The notes: a model not told the origin generated them from the letters alone. A DNA stretch of 64,000 nucleotides from Bdellovibrio sp. 22V (GCF_030169785.1 NZ_CP125854.1:2232001-2296000); one strand, 5' to 3'. Shown: positions 34,929-44,845, numbered from the stretch's first letter. Program-made: numbers and translations.

Positions 34929-36208
34929 TCGAAAGATACACTCGACCTGAGATGGGCCTTTTGTGGCACTCAGATCAACGATTCGGAAAAATGATGGAAG
35001 TAGAAATCGCGGTGGCGGAAGTTCAAGCGCAGATGGGGATCATTCCCAAAACGGCGGCGAAAGCGATCAGACAAAAAGCGCGCTTCAACGTCAAGCGTAT
35101 TTCGGAAATTGAAAAAGAAACCAAACATGATGTTATTGCGTTTGTGAGCAATCTTGCGGAAAATGTCGGTCCTCAAGGAAAGTTCATTCATTATGGTCTG
35201 ACTTCTTCAGATGTCTTGGATACGGCGTTCAGCTTGCAAGTCCGCGAAGCAGGCATTGTTCTGATGAAATCCATCGACGCTCTTGAAAAATCTTTGCAAG
35301 GTCTGGTGAATAAACATGCGGAGACGCTTTGTGCGGGACGCACGCATGGAATGTTTGCCGAGCCGACGACGTTCGGTTTTAAAATGGCGGGCTTCCTGGC
35401 CGAAACAGAACGCAATAAAAAACGCGTTAAAGCCGCGCTCGACAATATGATGATCTGCAAGTTGAGCGGAGCGGTGGGAACTTATTCTTCTCAATCCGTG
35501 AAAGTAGAAACGGCTGTTGCGAAAAAATTAAAGCTCAAGCCAGAGACGATCGCAACGCAGGTGATTCCGCGCGATCGTCACGCCGAAATGCTTTTGGCGT
35601 TGGCAATGTTGGGAACGGGACTTGAGCGCCTGGCGGTTGAGCTGCGTCACCTTCAGCGCAGCGATGTGGCTGAGGTCACGGAAGGTTTCACCAAAGGGCA
35701 AAAAGGTTCTTCCGCGATGCCACACAAAAAGAATCCGATCAGTGCGGAGAATATCACGGGCCTTTCCCGTTTGTTACGCGGTTACGCTCTCGCCGGGCTT
35801 GAAAACGTGGCGCTGTGGCACGAACGCGATATCAGTCACTCCTCTGTCGAGCGTGTGGTATTCCCGGATGCTTTCATCGTGGCTGACTACGCATTAAACC
35901 GTATGAGCATCTTGCTTGATGGTCTGGACGTAAATAAAAAACGCATGCTGGAAAATATCGACAGTTCACAAGGACAGATTTTCAGCTCGCACGTTCTTTT
36001 GGCGTTGGTGCAAAAAGGCATGATCCGCGAAGAGGCCTACGCACTTGTTCAACGTCTTTGTCACTCTTTGGGTTATGGCGAACATTTGAAAGACAAGCTG
36101 CTTGTTGACGACACTGTTCGTGAGCTTTTAAAGCCCAAAGAGATCGACGAGATCTTCACAGGTAAAAAACATAAAAAAGCAATCAAAGACGTGATTAAGA
36201 GAGTTTAG
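34925..36208 (+). CDS. purB: Adenylosuccinate lyase
   Basis: A 427-residue fumarase-superfamily lyase with the signature GSSAMPHKKNP, plus THGMFAEPTTFG and TSSDVLDTA. It acts twice in purine synthesis: forming AICAR from SAICAR, and AMP from adenylosuccinate. Length and motifs fit the shorter bacterial PurB. GTG start overlapping the stop of the preceding unknown gene. Confidence 0.94.
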   Translation: MIERYTRPEMGLLWHSDQRFGKMMEVEIAVAEVQAQMGIIPKTAAKAIRQKARFNVKRISEIEKETKHDVIAFVSNLAENVGPQGKFIHYGLTSSDVLDTAFSLQVREAGIVLMKSIDALEKSLQGLVNKHAETLCAGRTHGMFAEPTTFGFKMAGFLAETERNKKRVKAALDNMMICKLSGAVGTYSSQSVKVETAVAKKLKLKPETIATQVIPRDRHAEMLLALAMLGTGLERLAVELRHLQRSDVAEVTEGFTKGQKGSSAMPHKKNPISAENITGLSRLLRGYALAGLENVALWHERDISHSSVERVVFPDAFIVADYALNRMSILLDGLDVNKKRMLENIDSSQGQIFSSHVLLALVQKGMIREEAYALVQRLCHSLGYGEHLKDKLLVDDTVRELLKPKEIDEIFTGKKHKKAIKDVIKRV

Positions 36209-36213
36209 TAAAA

Positions 36214-37146
36214 ATGGCGCAATGGAAGTTTTTTAAAGAGAATGACATTATCGACGTGGTGGCGCCAGGGTACCCGTCGCAGCCTCACGAAGTTGAGGGT
36301 GCGCGCGAGTTTCTGAAAAAATGGAACTTGCAAGCGCGTATTCCAAAGGGACTTATCAAGCCGCATTTTTTGCATGCGCACGAGGACGAACAGCGTTTTG
36401 CTTTTTTGAAGGCGGCGATTGAATCCAAGGATTCTCGTGTGATTTGGTGTTTGCGCGGCGGTTACGGCAGCAATCGTCTGCTTCCTATGCTCGCAAAACT
36501 TAAAAAACCCAAAGAGCCCAAGTTGTTGATTGGAATCAGCGATATCAGCTCTTTGCACACTTTTTTCATTCAGGAGTGGGGTTGGTCGACGTTGCACGGT
36601 CCGTTATTGGATCGTCTGGGAAGAAATCTTGTTTCTCCGAAACATGAAAAAGAACTGCATGACATTCTTTTCGGAAGAACGAATGAAATTGAGTTTAAAA
36701 AGTTAAAGCCGCTTAACGAGGCGGCACGTAAAGTGCGCAATCTGAAATCAAAAGTTGTCGGTGGGAATCTCACGGTTTTGCAAAGCACTCTGGGAACACC
36801 TTGGCAGCTTGAGACGAAAAAATCTCTTTTGTTTGTGGAAGATTTAGGCGAACGCGGTTATCGCATTGATAGAATGTTTGAACAATTCCGTCAGGCGGGA
36901 CTTTTCAAACAATGTCATGGTCTTATTCTTGGCGATTTCCTTGGCGGGGAAGAGCCTGCGACAGGAAAGAATAATTTTAAACTGGTATTTAAACGTTGGG
37001 CGCAAGATCTCGACATTCCGCTGTTCCAAGGTTTGGAGGCAGGGCATGCGATGGTGCAAAGGCCTGTTCCATTCAACACGCCTTGTGTTTTGAATGCGGA
37101 AAACGGCAAAGCTCGTCTCGTCATCAAGACGGGTGGAGGTAAGTAA
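36214..37146 (+). CDS. LD-carboxypeptidase (peptidase family S66)
   Basis: A 310-residue S66 serine peptidase without signal peptide. IWCLRGGYGSNRLLP, the nucleophile region IGISDISSLH, the FVEDLGERGYRIDRM segment with the catalytic glutamate, and LEAGHAM with the histidine fit LdcA/MccF proteins. LdcA cleaves the terminal D-Ala from tetrapeptides in the cytoplasm during murein recycling. Location next to a serine hydrolase and mpl supports this role over microcin immunity. Confidence 0.87.
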   Translation: MAQWKFFKENDIIDVVAPGYPSQPHEVEGAREFLKKWNLQARIPKGLIKPHFLHAHEDEQRFAFLKAAIESKDSRVIWCLRGGYGSNRLLPMLAKLKKPKEPKLLIGISDISSLHTFFIQEWGWSTLHGPLLDRLGRNLVSPKHEKELHDILFGRTNEIEFKKLKPLNEAARKVRNLKSKVVGGNLTVLQSTLGTPWQLETKKSLLFVEDLGERGYRIDRMFEQFRQAGLFKQCHGLILGDFLGGEEPATGKNNFKLVFKRWAQDLDIPLFQGLEAGHAMVQRPVPFNTPCVLNAENGKARLVIKTGGGK

Positions 37147-37148
37147 AA

Positions 37149-38210
37149 ATGAAGTTTTCAGTCTTAGAGAAAAATTTAATGAAGCAACTGGAAGAACGTA
37201 TTCGCGATACGACTCCCGGAGTGATGGTGCGGGCTTATCAAGGCGGGCGTATTATTTGTGACGTCGCTGTGGGGAATACTTACGCGTACTATGACCTTGC
37301 AAGCTTGACGAAAGTGATCTTCACAACACAAGCGATGATGTATGCTTATGAGTTGGGAAAATGGAATTTCGAGACGAAGGTGGCGGATCTTCTTTCTTGG
37401 TTCCCGCACAAAGAAACGAAAGTCACTGAGCTTCTTACGCACAGCTCAGGCCTTGCTTGGTGGCTGCCGCTTTATCAAGAGATTAATATGCAGTTGCCGA
37501 CAGAAAAACGCCGTGAACAGCTGCGTGATATTTTAAAAAGTCTTAAGATCGAAAAACAAGAAACAGCTGTCTACTCTGATGTTGGCTTTCTGGTTTTGGG
37601 TTTTGTTCTGGAAAAGATTTTCGACAAACCTCTTTTGGATGTTTGGGAAGATACAAAGAACAAGTTCTATCTTGGAACAACTTTGGAGTTCCATCCCGAT
37701 AATCAATTCACGACAAGAGCGCAGTTGTTTGCTCCGACCGAAGAATGTCCCGTGCGTAAAAAGCTGATCCAAGGCGAAGTTCATGATTTGAACTGCTGGT
37801 CTTTGGGTGGGGTTTCCACTCACGCCGGACTCTTTGGCAGTATCGACGATATCGGTTGGTTCTCGTTGCATTTGCGTTCGCAATTGATGGGTATTGCTCG
37901 TTATTCTATTCGACAAAAGACGGCTCAGCTATTCGCGAAACGCGCGCTTCCCGAGGGAAAAGGCGATTGGGCGATGGGCTATATGATGCCGACTCCGGGT
38001 TCGGCGAGTTGCGGAAGTTACTTCTCTTTGGATTCTATTGGTCATACAGGATTTACCGGAACGTCGATTTGGTACGATCCAAAGATGGATATGAGTGTCT
38101 TGATCCTTTCAAACAGAGTACTCTATGGATCAGACAACAAAGCCTTTGGAAAATTACGTCCTGACATACATAATTGGATTGTCGAAAATTATCGCCGTAG
38201 CGGAGTTTAG
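37149..38210 (+). CDS. Beta-lactamase-family serine hydrolase
   Basis: A 353-residue protein of the class C/AmpH-like beta-lactamase superfamily: SLTK gives the SxxK nucleophile and base, YSD replaces the usual YxN, and HTG near 300 replaces KTG. No signal peptide is visible, so it is probably cytoplasmic, unusual for the family. Between an LD-carboxypeptidase and mpl it may process muropeptides or D-amino-acid peptides. Antibiotic hydrolysis is not implied. GGAGG precedes the ATG. Confidence 0.8.
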   Translation: MKFSVLEKNLMKQLEERIRDTTPGVMVRAYQGGRIICDVAVGNTYAYYDLASLTKVIFTTQAMMYAYELGKWNFETKVADLLSWFPHKETKVTELLTHSSGLAWWLPLYQEINMQLPTEKRREQLRDILKSLKIEKQETAVYSDVGFLVLGFVLEKIFDKPLLDVWEDTKNKFYLGTTLEFHPDNQFTTRAQLFAPTEECPVRKKLIQGEVHDLNCWSLGGVSTHAGLFGSIDDIGWFSLHLRSQLMGIARYSIRQKTAQLFAKRALPEGKGDWAMGYMMPTPGSASCGSYFSLDSIGHTGFTGTSIWYDPKMDMSVLILSNRVLYGSDNKAFGKLRPDIHNWIVENYRRSGV

Positions 38211-38263
38211 GGCGGGAACCCACAGAACGGGCGGGAGCCCACAAAGTGGAGCGCCGCAGGCGC
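38211..38263. repeat. Tandem repeat and GC hairpin in a leader
   Basis: Two 18-base units (38211-38228 and 38230-38247) share GGCGGGARCCCACA, followed by the hairpin GCGCC-GCA-GGCGC at 38251-38263. The block fills the gap between the serine hydrolase and mpl and would lie in the mRNA just before the mpl ribosome-binding site. It is unlike surrounding sequence in GC content. Confidence 0.55.
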
Positions 38264-38279
38264 GGAACTGGAGTAGTAA

Positions 38280-39689
38280 ATGAATTTAAAAGCAGGAAGC
38301 CACATTCATTTGATGGGTATTTGTGGAACGGCGATGGCCTCTCTTGCGGGACTTTTAAAAGACCGCGGGTATAAAATCACGGGCAGTGATTTGAACCCTT
38401 ATCCTCCGATGTCAACGCAGCTTGAAAGCCTAGGTATTGCTATCATGAAAGGATACAAGGCAGAGAATCTGCATCCACAGCCGGACTTTGTTATCGTGGG
38501 AAATGTGATCTCTGCAAATAATGAAGAAGCGCAAGAGCTGATGAAGCTGGGCATTCCTTACACATCTTTGCCAAAAGCAATGGGTGAATTCATTATCGGC
38601 TCGCGGGAAAGCGTTGTGATTTCAGGAACGCACGGAAAAACAACGACGACGTCCATGATGTCATGGGTGGCGGAAAATGCGGGCGTGAAACCAGGCTTTC
38701 TTATCGGTGGAATCCCCAAAAACTTCTCGCAATCTTTCAAAAATCCAGAGGGAAATTTCTTTGTTATCGAAGGGGATGAGTACGACACGGCTTTCTTCGA
38801 CAAAGTTCCCAAGTTTGTTCACTACCGACCAAAACATGTGATCTTGACGTCGGTTGAATTCGATCACGCCGACATCTATAAAGATTTGCAGGCGGTGAAA
38901 GATTCTTTCGCGCGTTTGATGAAGTTGATTCCGGAGGAAGGAACCTTGCTTGCGTGCGCGGAAGACGCGAACGTGATGGAACTTCGTGCTCTGGCAAAAT
39001 GCAAAAATTCTTTCACGTATGGTTTTAATAAGGACGCGGACTTCAAGGCGAAAGTGCTTTTCCAGAATGAAAAAGGTGTGGGTTTTGAAGTTCATCATCG
39101 CGGTGAGATCTTGGGTCCTTACTCCATGCAGATCACAGGCGATTACAACATTCTCAATGCAACGGCTGTTGTGGCGATGTCGAAAGTTTTAGGTTTCTCT
39201 GAAAATCGTATTCAAATCGCGATGGAGTCTTTTGAAGGAGTGAAACGCCGTCAGGAAATCCTCGGCGAGCCTAACGGCATTCTGGTGATCGAGGATTTCG
39301 CGCATCATCCAACAGCAGTGCGTGAAACAGTGAAGGGCATTCAAAAGAAATATCCCGGCCGCAAAGTGTTCTCGGTGTTTGAGCCAAGAAGTGCGACCTC
39401 TCGTCGTAAGGTTTTCCAAAAAGACTATGTGGAGGCGTTTAAAGGATCTCACGAAGTTCTTTTGGCGAAGGCTTTTGACCAATCGAAAATTGACGAAGAA
39501 AATCGTTTTTCTTCTCACGAGTTAGTCGCCGATTTGCACACATCCGGTGTCAAGGCGGAAGATTTTGACTCTGCAGATCAGATCGTTTCTGCGCTTAAAT
39601 CGCGTGCAAAAAGAGGCGATGTCATTCTGATTATGAGCAATGGCGGCTTCGATGGCATCTATGGCAAACTGATGAGCGCTTTATCTTAA
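38280..39689 (+). CDS. mpl: Murein tripeptide ligase Mpl
   Basis: A 469-residue Mur-ligase-family protein. IHLMGICGTAMASLAGLL at the N-terminus, the P-loop GTHGKTTTTS, DYDTAFFDK-type EGDEYDTAFFDK and FAHHPTA match Mpl and MurC. Mpl joins recycled L-Ala-D-Glu-meso-DAP tripeptide to UDP-MurNAc, bypassing de novo synthesis. EGDEYDTAFFDK and the length favour Mpl over MurC. With LD-carboxypeptidase upstream this forms a recycling cassette. An imperfect hairpin overlaps the stop codon. Confidence 0.9.
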   Translation: MNLKAGSHIHLMGICGTAMASLAGLLKDRGYKITGSDLNPYPPMSTQLESLGIAIMKGYKAENLHPQPDFVIVGNVISANNEEAQELMKLGIPYTSLPKAMGEFIIGSRESVVISGTHGKTTTTSMMSWVAENAGVKPGFLIGGIPKNFSQSFKNPEGNFFVIEGDEYDTAFFDKVPKFVHYRPKHVILTSVEFDHADIYKDLQAVKDSFARLMKLIPEEGTLLACAEDANVMELRALAKCKNSFTYGFNKDADFKAKVLFQNEKGVGFEVHHRGEILGPYSMQITGDYNILNATAVVAMSKVLGFSENRIQIAMESFEGVKRRQEILGEPNGILVIEDFAHHPTAVRETVKGIQKKYPGRKVFSVFEPRSATSRRKVFQKDYVEAFKGSHEVLLAKAFDQSKIDEENRFSSHELVADLHTSGVKAEDFDSADQIVSALKSRAKRGDVILIMSNGGFDGIYGKLMSALS

Positions 39690-39756
39690 GATAGCGCTCT
39701 TGATGCGTAGCGTTTTTGAGTGAATTGGCGGGTCGGCTTAGCTACTTTTTTTGCCT

Positions 39757-42285
39757 ATGTCGAATCTCACGCCACTCATGAAACAGTTCTGGGACATTAA
39801 GTCCGTTCATCAAGATAAAATCCTCCTTTTCCGTATGGGGGATTTCTTTGAAATGTTCTTTGACGATGCGGTGAAAGCGGCTCCGGTTTTGGGGATCGCT
39901 CTCACGCAAAGAAATAAAAAATCACAAGATGAAACGCCGATGTGTGGTGTGCCTCACCATTCAATCGCAGGTCCTATCAATAAACTTCTTGCTGCCGGTT
40001 TTAAGGTCGCGATTTGTGATCAGCTTGAGGATCCCAAGATGGCGAAAGGGATCGTTAAAAGAGGCGTGACGCGCGTTCTGACTCCCGGAATGGTTTATGA
40101 CTCCGACACATTGGACGGCACGAAGCCGCACTATCTAGTGAGTTTGGATACGGACTCCGTCAGCTTTCTTGATACGACAACCGGCGAAGCCTTTTATCTG
40201 AAATCAAAAAAGACATCGGATCTTTTGCGTTTGATCCAAATCCTGCCTGTCGCAGAGATTGTGATCTCGAAAGACGACGAGGCTTTGCTGCAAGGTTTTG
40301 AAGGCGTTTTGATCAGCCATCACGAAGAAGTGGCCGATGCTCTTCATCCGCTTCTAAAAAACACGGCGCCTCTTTCCGCGGCAAGACTTGTGTCGTACGT
40401 AAAAAATCTTTCTGGTGAAGAATCTCTTGCGACCTTGTCTCCATTTGTCGAAAGAGACCTTGAGCATCGTCTTGAGATTTCTGGAACGACACTTCGTCAC
40501 TTGGAAATCTTTTCTACTTATAAAGGCGAAGGCTTAGGCAGTCTTTTCCATGCGATCAATCGCACGCAGACCTCGGCGGGCAGCCGTTTGATTCGTCAAT
40601 GGCTGAGCTTTCCGTTGCGTGATTCTAAAGCGATCGAAGCGCGTTTAAACTCTGTTGAGTTCTGGCGCAGCCACGTTGTTGAATTGAAACGCGTGCGCCA
40701 AATCCTGGGCCAAATGGGCGACATCGAAAGACGTCTTGGAAAGATCTCGCAACCGCAATGCAACGGGCGCGACTTGTTGGCGTTGGCGGGCAGCGTTCAT
40801 GCCGGAATCAGCGCACTGGAAGTTCTTGTACATGCAACTGGCGGCAGCGCCAATTTTGAATCTCTGCGCGGGTTGGCTTATAAAATCGAGCGCACTCTTG
40901 TTGAAGATCCGCCGTTGGCGACGAAACAGGGTTACTTGATTCGTCAGGGCGTTTCTGCTGAGCTCGATGAATTGATTGAACTTTCTACGCATTCACAGAC
41001 TCTTGTCGCGCGTATGGAAGCGGAAGAGAAAGAAAAGACGGGCATCTCCAGTCTTAAGATCCGCTATAACAACGTTTTCGGATACTACATCGAAATCACG
41101 AATACGCATAAAGACAAAGCGCCGGCGCACTATCAAAGAAAACAAACTTTGACGAATGCGGAACGCTACTGCACGGACGAGTTGGTCGAGCTGGAAAGAA
41201 AAGTCTTAAGCGCCAACACGAAGCGTGCGGATCTGGAATTTGAATTTTTTGAAGCTCTTCGTAAAGAGATTCTCGCGCAATGTCCAGCGTTGTTGGCTTT
41301 GGCGCATGAGTGTTCTGAAGTCGACGTTGTTGCGGGACTCGCATGGCTTAGTCTTGAAGAAAAATACGTGCGCCCTCAATTCACTCAAGATGGCTCTTTG
41401 AAATTAAAAGCCAGCCGTCACCCGGTTGTTGAACAAACGGTGAAGAAAAACTTCGTGGCAAACGATATCGAACTTCGCCCGCATTCCTGTTTGCTTTTGA
41501 CGGGCCCGAATATGGCCGGTAAGTCGACATTGATGCGACAAGTGGCTTTGATGGCGATCTTGGCGCAAATGGGATCCTTCGTGCCTGCGGATGAAGCGCA
41601 ATTGCCGATTTTTGATGCGATCTTCACGCGTATTGGTGCAAGCGATCAGTTGTCAGAAGGTCTTTCTACTTTCATGGTGGAAATGACAGAGACCTCTGCG
41701 ATGTTGAAAAACGCGACAAAAGACTCTTTGGTTATTCTTGATGAAGTAGGGCGCGGCACCAGCACCTTCGACGGAATGTGTTTGGCGCAATCCATTCTTG
41801 AACATCTTTTAAGCGAAGTGAAAGCGTTGACGTTCTTTGCGACACACTACCATGAGCTGACAAGCCTGGATCAAAGCTTCGGGCAAATCGTCAATGCCCA
41901 CATGACCGTGGCAGAAAGAAACGGCGAGATTCGTTTCCTGCACACTTTGGTGAAAGGTCCTGCTCTTAAATCCTACGGGGTGCAAGTGGCGGAGCTTGCG
42001 GGCTTACCTGCTTCCGTCACAAAACGCGCGAAAAGTCTTTTACGTGATATTGAATCCCGTCGCGTTCAAGCAAGCAGTCAGCTATCTTTGTTGGATTCAT
42101 TGGGATCTGACGTCGCAGTAGTGGAAGCTCCGTCTGAGGTCTTGGTTAAAGAAGTTCCTGAAGACATTAAGAGTTTGATGGCGGAAGTGGAGAAATATCC
42201 ATTGATGCAAATGAGTCCACTCGATGCCATGAACCAAATCGCGAAATGGAAAGAGATCGTCGCTCGTTCCGCGCAGGAAGTGTAA
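39757..42285 (+). CDS. mutS: DNA mismatch repair protein MutS
   Basis: An 842-residue MutS1. The mismatch-reading motif GDFFEMFFDDA (Phe-x-Glu) is near residue 25; the C-terminal ATPase has GPNMAGKSTLMRQ, the DEVGRGTSTFDG Walker B/signature and FFATHYHEL. It recognises base mismatches and recruits MutL. The ATG at 39757 is chosen since the family begins there; a TTG at 39751 is in frame. No strong ribosome-binding site is seen. Confidence 0.96.
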   Translation: MSNLTPLMKQFWDIKSVHQDKILLFRMGDFFEMFFDDAVKAAPVLGIALTQRNKKSQDETPMCGVPHHSIAGPINKLLAAGFKVAICDQLEDPKMAKGIVKRGVTRVLTPGMVYDSDTLDGTKPHYLVSLDTDSVSFLDTTTGEAFYLKSKKTSDLLRLIQILPVAEIVISKDDEALLQGFEGVLISHHEEVADALHPLLKNTAPLSAARLVSYVKNLSGEESLATLSPFVERDLEHRLEISGTTLRHLEIFSTYKGEGLGSLFHAINRTQTSAGSRLIRQWLSFPLRDSKAIEARLNSVEFWRSHVVELKRVRQILGQMGDIERRLGKISQPQCNGRDLLALAGSVHAGISALEVLVHATGGSANFESLRGLAYKIERTLVEDPPLATKQGYLIRQGVSAELDELIELSTHSQTLVARMEAEEKEKTGISSLKIRYNNVFGYYIEITNTHKDKAPAHYQRKQTLTNAERYCTDELVELERKVLSANTKRADLEFEFFEALRKEILAQCPALLALAHECSEVDVVAGLAWLSLEEKYVRPQFTQDGSLKLKASRHPVVEQTVKKNFVANDIELRPHSCLLLTGPNMAGKSTLMRQVALMAILAQMGSFVPADEAQLPIFDAIFTRIGASDQLSEGLSTFMVEMTETSAMLKNATKDSLVILDEVGRGTSTFDGMCLAQSILEHLLSEVKALTFFATHYHELTSLDQSFGQIVNAHMTVAERNGEIRFLHTLVKGPALKSYGVQVAELAGLPASVTKRAKSLLRDIESRRVQASSQLSLLDSLGSDVAVVEAPSEVLVKEVPEDIKSLMAEVEKYPLMQMSPLDAMNQIAKWKEIVARSAQEV

Positions 42286-42291
42286 ACGATC

Positions 42292-44613
42292 ATGGCAAAA
42301 AAAGGTTTTCTTTCCTCGGAACAATGGGAACAAGCGAAAGAAGTCTTAACGCCGCCTCTGATGACACCTGACGGAGATGTTCGTCAGGTGTTTTGTTTTT
42401 CAAGCGAGAATTTCTCCGCATGGCTTGGAATGCGTTTAGAAGAGAGTTTTAAAACCTCCCCGGAATGGAAAGACTGTCATCCGGTAATTCTTGGCTCTTG
42501 GGCGCGTGGCGAGCTCTCGCCGAAATCCGACATTGATCTTTTGTTCTGCGGTGATGAAGAAAAAGTAAAAAGTTTCGTTCATCGTATGCAAGAGCAAGGT
42601 CTTAAGCTGCGCTATCGGATGCCGCAGAATCCGCAAGACTGGACCGAGAACGTCGAAGCTTTCGATATTTTATCTTTACTCAAAGGACGTCCGTGGACGC
42701 CCGAAGCGGCCCAGAAACTTTTTGAACAACAGAAAGCCATCTGGAGTAAAAAGAAACACTACCGCCGTATTTTACTCAAAGCCGTTAAGGAAGAACGAAA
42801 AAAACGCGCCGAGAGATTTGACTCCATCACAAATTATCTGGAGCCGAATATAAAATTCGGACCCGGTGGCTTACGGGATCTTGAGCAAGGTCTTCAGATT
42901 TATGAACTCTTTGCGGAAAAATTCACTCATCCTGGTCATGCGCTAAATGTTCTTCGTTATTACCGCAGTTACCTTTTGAATATTCGTCAGAAGCTGCATT
43001 TGGAAGGTCATGGAGATATTCTCTCCAATGCTGTGCAATTCGATATTGCGCGCTGGATGGGATTTAAATCGAACAAAGATTTTATGCGCGATCTTCAGCG
43101 CGGTCTTTCCCGCGTGCATTTTTACTCCGACTGGATTGTCGAAGTTGCTGAGGCTTCGGATAAAGAACTTAAGCAGATCGAACAGCTGGAATTTTCCAAG
43201 TCCGACGATCTTGTGTCTGTGTTACATAAAAATCCCAGCGTACTTGTGCAAAAGAAAGTCCGTGAAAATCTTGATGCGCTTCTTCCAGACAAGGCGGAAA
43301 AAACATCGGCGCGTCGGCGCGGAAAAGCTCTGGAGCAGGTTCTTTCGGTGAAAGCCGCCGATGAATTTCTGGTGAGCGTTTTTCGCTCGCGTTTGATCGA
43401 CAAACTGGTTCCTGAAGTCCGTCGCTTGGTGGGTTACGTACAGCACGATCAATATCATCGCTTCACCGCTGATTCACACATCATGCAAGCGTGTCGCGAA
43501 GTAAAACGCATTTATCAAAAGCCTCGCGAGTTGGGGCCTCTGCAATTTATTCACAAAGAGCTCAGCCCTGAAGACTGGCGGATTCTGTCTTGGGCATGTT
43601 TGTATCACGATCTGGCAAAGGGTTTAGAATCCGGCGACCATCATTCTGATTTAGGTGAACAGATCGTCGAGCGGGATTTCCGCAAGTACGGTTTTGCCAA
43701 AGGATTTACGGAGGAAGTAAAGTGGATGGTGAAAAACCATCTCGAGCTTTCCCAAGCCGCTTTTAGAAAAAATCCTAAAGATCCGAAAGTGTGGAACGAG
43801 CTTCGCGAAAAAGGAATTGAAGGCGCGCGACTTTTGCGTCTGGCTCTTTTTACAGCGATTGATATTCGCGCGACAAATCCTGAGGCGTGGAACGAATGGA
43901 AAGCAAAGCTTCTTAAAGAATTAGTACTCAGCCTGCAGTCGAAGAAAGTGCAGGATTATTTTGACTTCCAAAGATGGGGAGCGCGCAAAAAATTAAAAAT
44001 CGCTCCTGAACTTGTCGAAGAATTGGGACCTGTTTTGCTGGACAGTCTGGCGATCAAAGATCTTGTCGACGATCTAAAGAAAGCAGAATCCACCGAGACG
44101 TCGTTAAAGCCATGGGTTTATAAAACTCGTAAAGGTGAAATCTGGATTCGCTTCCACGAAAAAAGAGATCGCAAGGGTCTTCTGAGTGATTATGTGGGTC
44201 AGCTTTATTCTCTCGGCTTGGGAATTCGTCACGCCGCTATTCACACCATTCCGAAAGTAGGCGTGTACGATTGGTTTCAAGTGACAACGTCCAAGAGTAT
44301 TCCCCAGATTGCCAAGCTCTTGGAAAATTCACAGCTAGGAACGAAACCAGTTCCTGATGTGCGCTTTGATAGTATTCAACTTGTCAGTGCTGACGATAAA
44401 GAATGGGTGATCAGCTTTAAAGGTCCCGATCAGGCGGGTCTTTTGGCTTCGGCCGCGAGATCATTAAGTGATGCCGGCGTCAGTGTTAAATCTGCGCGCG
44501 TGCATACGTGGGGCCGTCAGGTGGACGATATCTTTTTCGTGAAGACTTTGAGTGGAGAACCTCAAGAGCTGATTGCTTCGTTGAAGTCCAAGTACAAGAT
44601 TGGCGGAACTTAA
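42292..44613 (+). CDS. glnD: Bifunctional PII uridylyltransferase/uridylyl-removing enzyme
   Basis: A 773-residue GlnD. The nucleotidyltransferase site is GSWARGELSPKSDIDLLF, the region FGPGGLRDLE is conserved, the HD hydrolase site is YHDLAKG with HHSDLGE, and ACT-type domains lie in the last 150 residues (ISFKGPDQAGLLASAARSL). It senses glutamine and adds or removes UMP on PII proteins. No glnB or glnA is in the window. ATG lies 6 bases after mutS. Confidence 0.92.
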   Translation: MAKKGFLSSEQWEQAKEVLTPPLMTPDGDVRQVFCFSSENFSAWLGMRLEESFKTSPEWKDCHPVILGSWARGELSPKSDIDLLFCGDEEKVKSFVHRMQEQGLKLRYRMPQNPQDWTENVEAFDILSLLKGRPWTPEAAQKLFEQQKAIWSKKKHYRRILLKAVKEERKKRAERFDSITNYLEPNIKFGPGGLRDLEQGLQIYELFAEKFTHPGHALNVLRYYRSYLLNIRQKLHLEGHGDILSNAVQFDIARWMGFKSNKDFMRDLQRGLSRVHFYSDWIVEVAEASDKELKQIEQLEFSKSDDLVSVLHKNPSVLVQKKVRENLDALLPDKAEKTSARRRGKALEQVLSVKAADEFLVSVFRSRLIDKLVPEVRRLVGYVQHDQYHRFTADSHIMQACREVKRIYQKPRELGPLQFIHKELSPEDWRILSWACLYHDLAKGLESGDHHSDLGEQIVERDFRKYGFAKGFTEEVKWMVKNHLELSQAAFRKNPKDPKVWNELREKGIEGARLLRLALFTAIDIRATNPEAWNEWKAKLLKELVLSLQSKKVQDYFDFQRWGARKKLKIAPELVEELGPVLLDSLAIKDLVDDLKKAESTETSLKPWVYKTRKGEIWIRFHEKRDRKGLLSDYVGQLYSLGLGIRHAAIHTIPKVGVYDWFQVTTSKSIPQIAKLLENSQLGTKPVPDVRFDSIQLVSADDKEWVISFKGPDQAGLLASAARSLSDAGVSVKSARVHTWGRQVDDIFFVKTLSGEPQELIASLKSKYKIGGT

Positions 44614-44623
44614 AAGCTCCGCC
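44602..44623 (+). terminator. Terminator of the mutS-glnD unit
   Basis: GGCGGAACTT and AAGCTCCGCC form a 10-base stem with one mismatch, starting inside the last glnD codons and followed by TTTAAAT. It faces the converging small gene at 44632. Confidence 0.5.
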
Positions 44624-44631
44624 TTTAAATC

Positions 44632-44838
44632 TTAGTGAGACTGGTTGTTGTTCTTCTTTTTAGAAGCGCCCGTGATACCAGTATGATTGCGCCAGTTGTA
44701 TTGAGGATCTGTTTTTGTGCGATTGTGCCAAGCTTCCCATTTCTTTTTAGGAAGTTTGTGGGAGACATTTCCTTTTTCGTCGAAAATATCTGGGTCTTTG
44801 CCGAACAAAAAGTCACCGATGGATTTGAGAATTCCCAT
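44632..44838 (-). CDS. Small basic protein, unknown function
   Basis: A 68-residue protein beginning MGILKSIGDFLFGKDPDIFD and ending in a Lys/Asn-rich tail. The amphipathic N-terminus could touch a membrane; no span or motif is recognised. A strong AAGGAG site supports translation, but its SD pairs with an upstream 5' arm (44846-44888). Another frame overlaps it but lacks a comparable site. Confidence 0.65.
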   Translation of the reverse strand: MGILKSIGDFLFGKDPDIFDEKGNVSHKLPKKKWEAWHNRTKTDPQYNWRNHTGITGASKKKNNNQSH

Positions 44839-44845
44839 TTTTAAA

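Noticed and set aside
37149-38210. Antibiotic-resistance beta-lactamase
   Set aside because: No signal peptide, YSD/HTG instead of YxN/KTG, and a murein-recycling neighbourhood point to a peptidase-like role.
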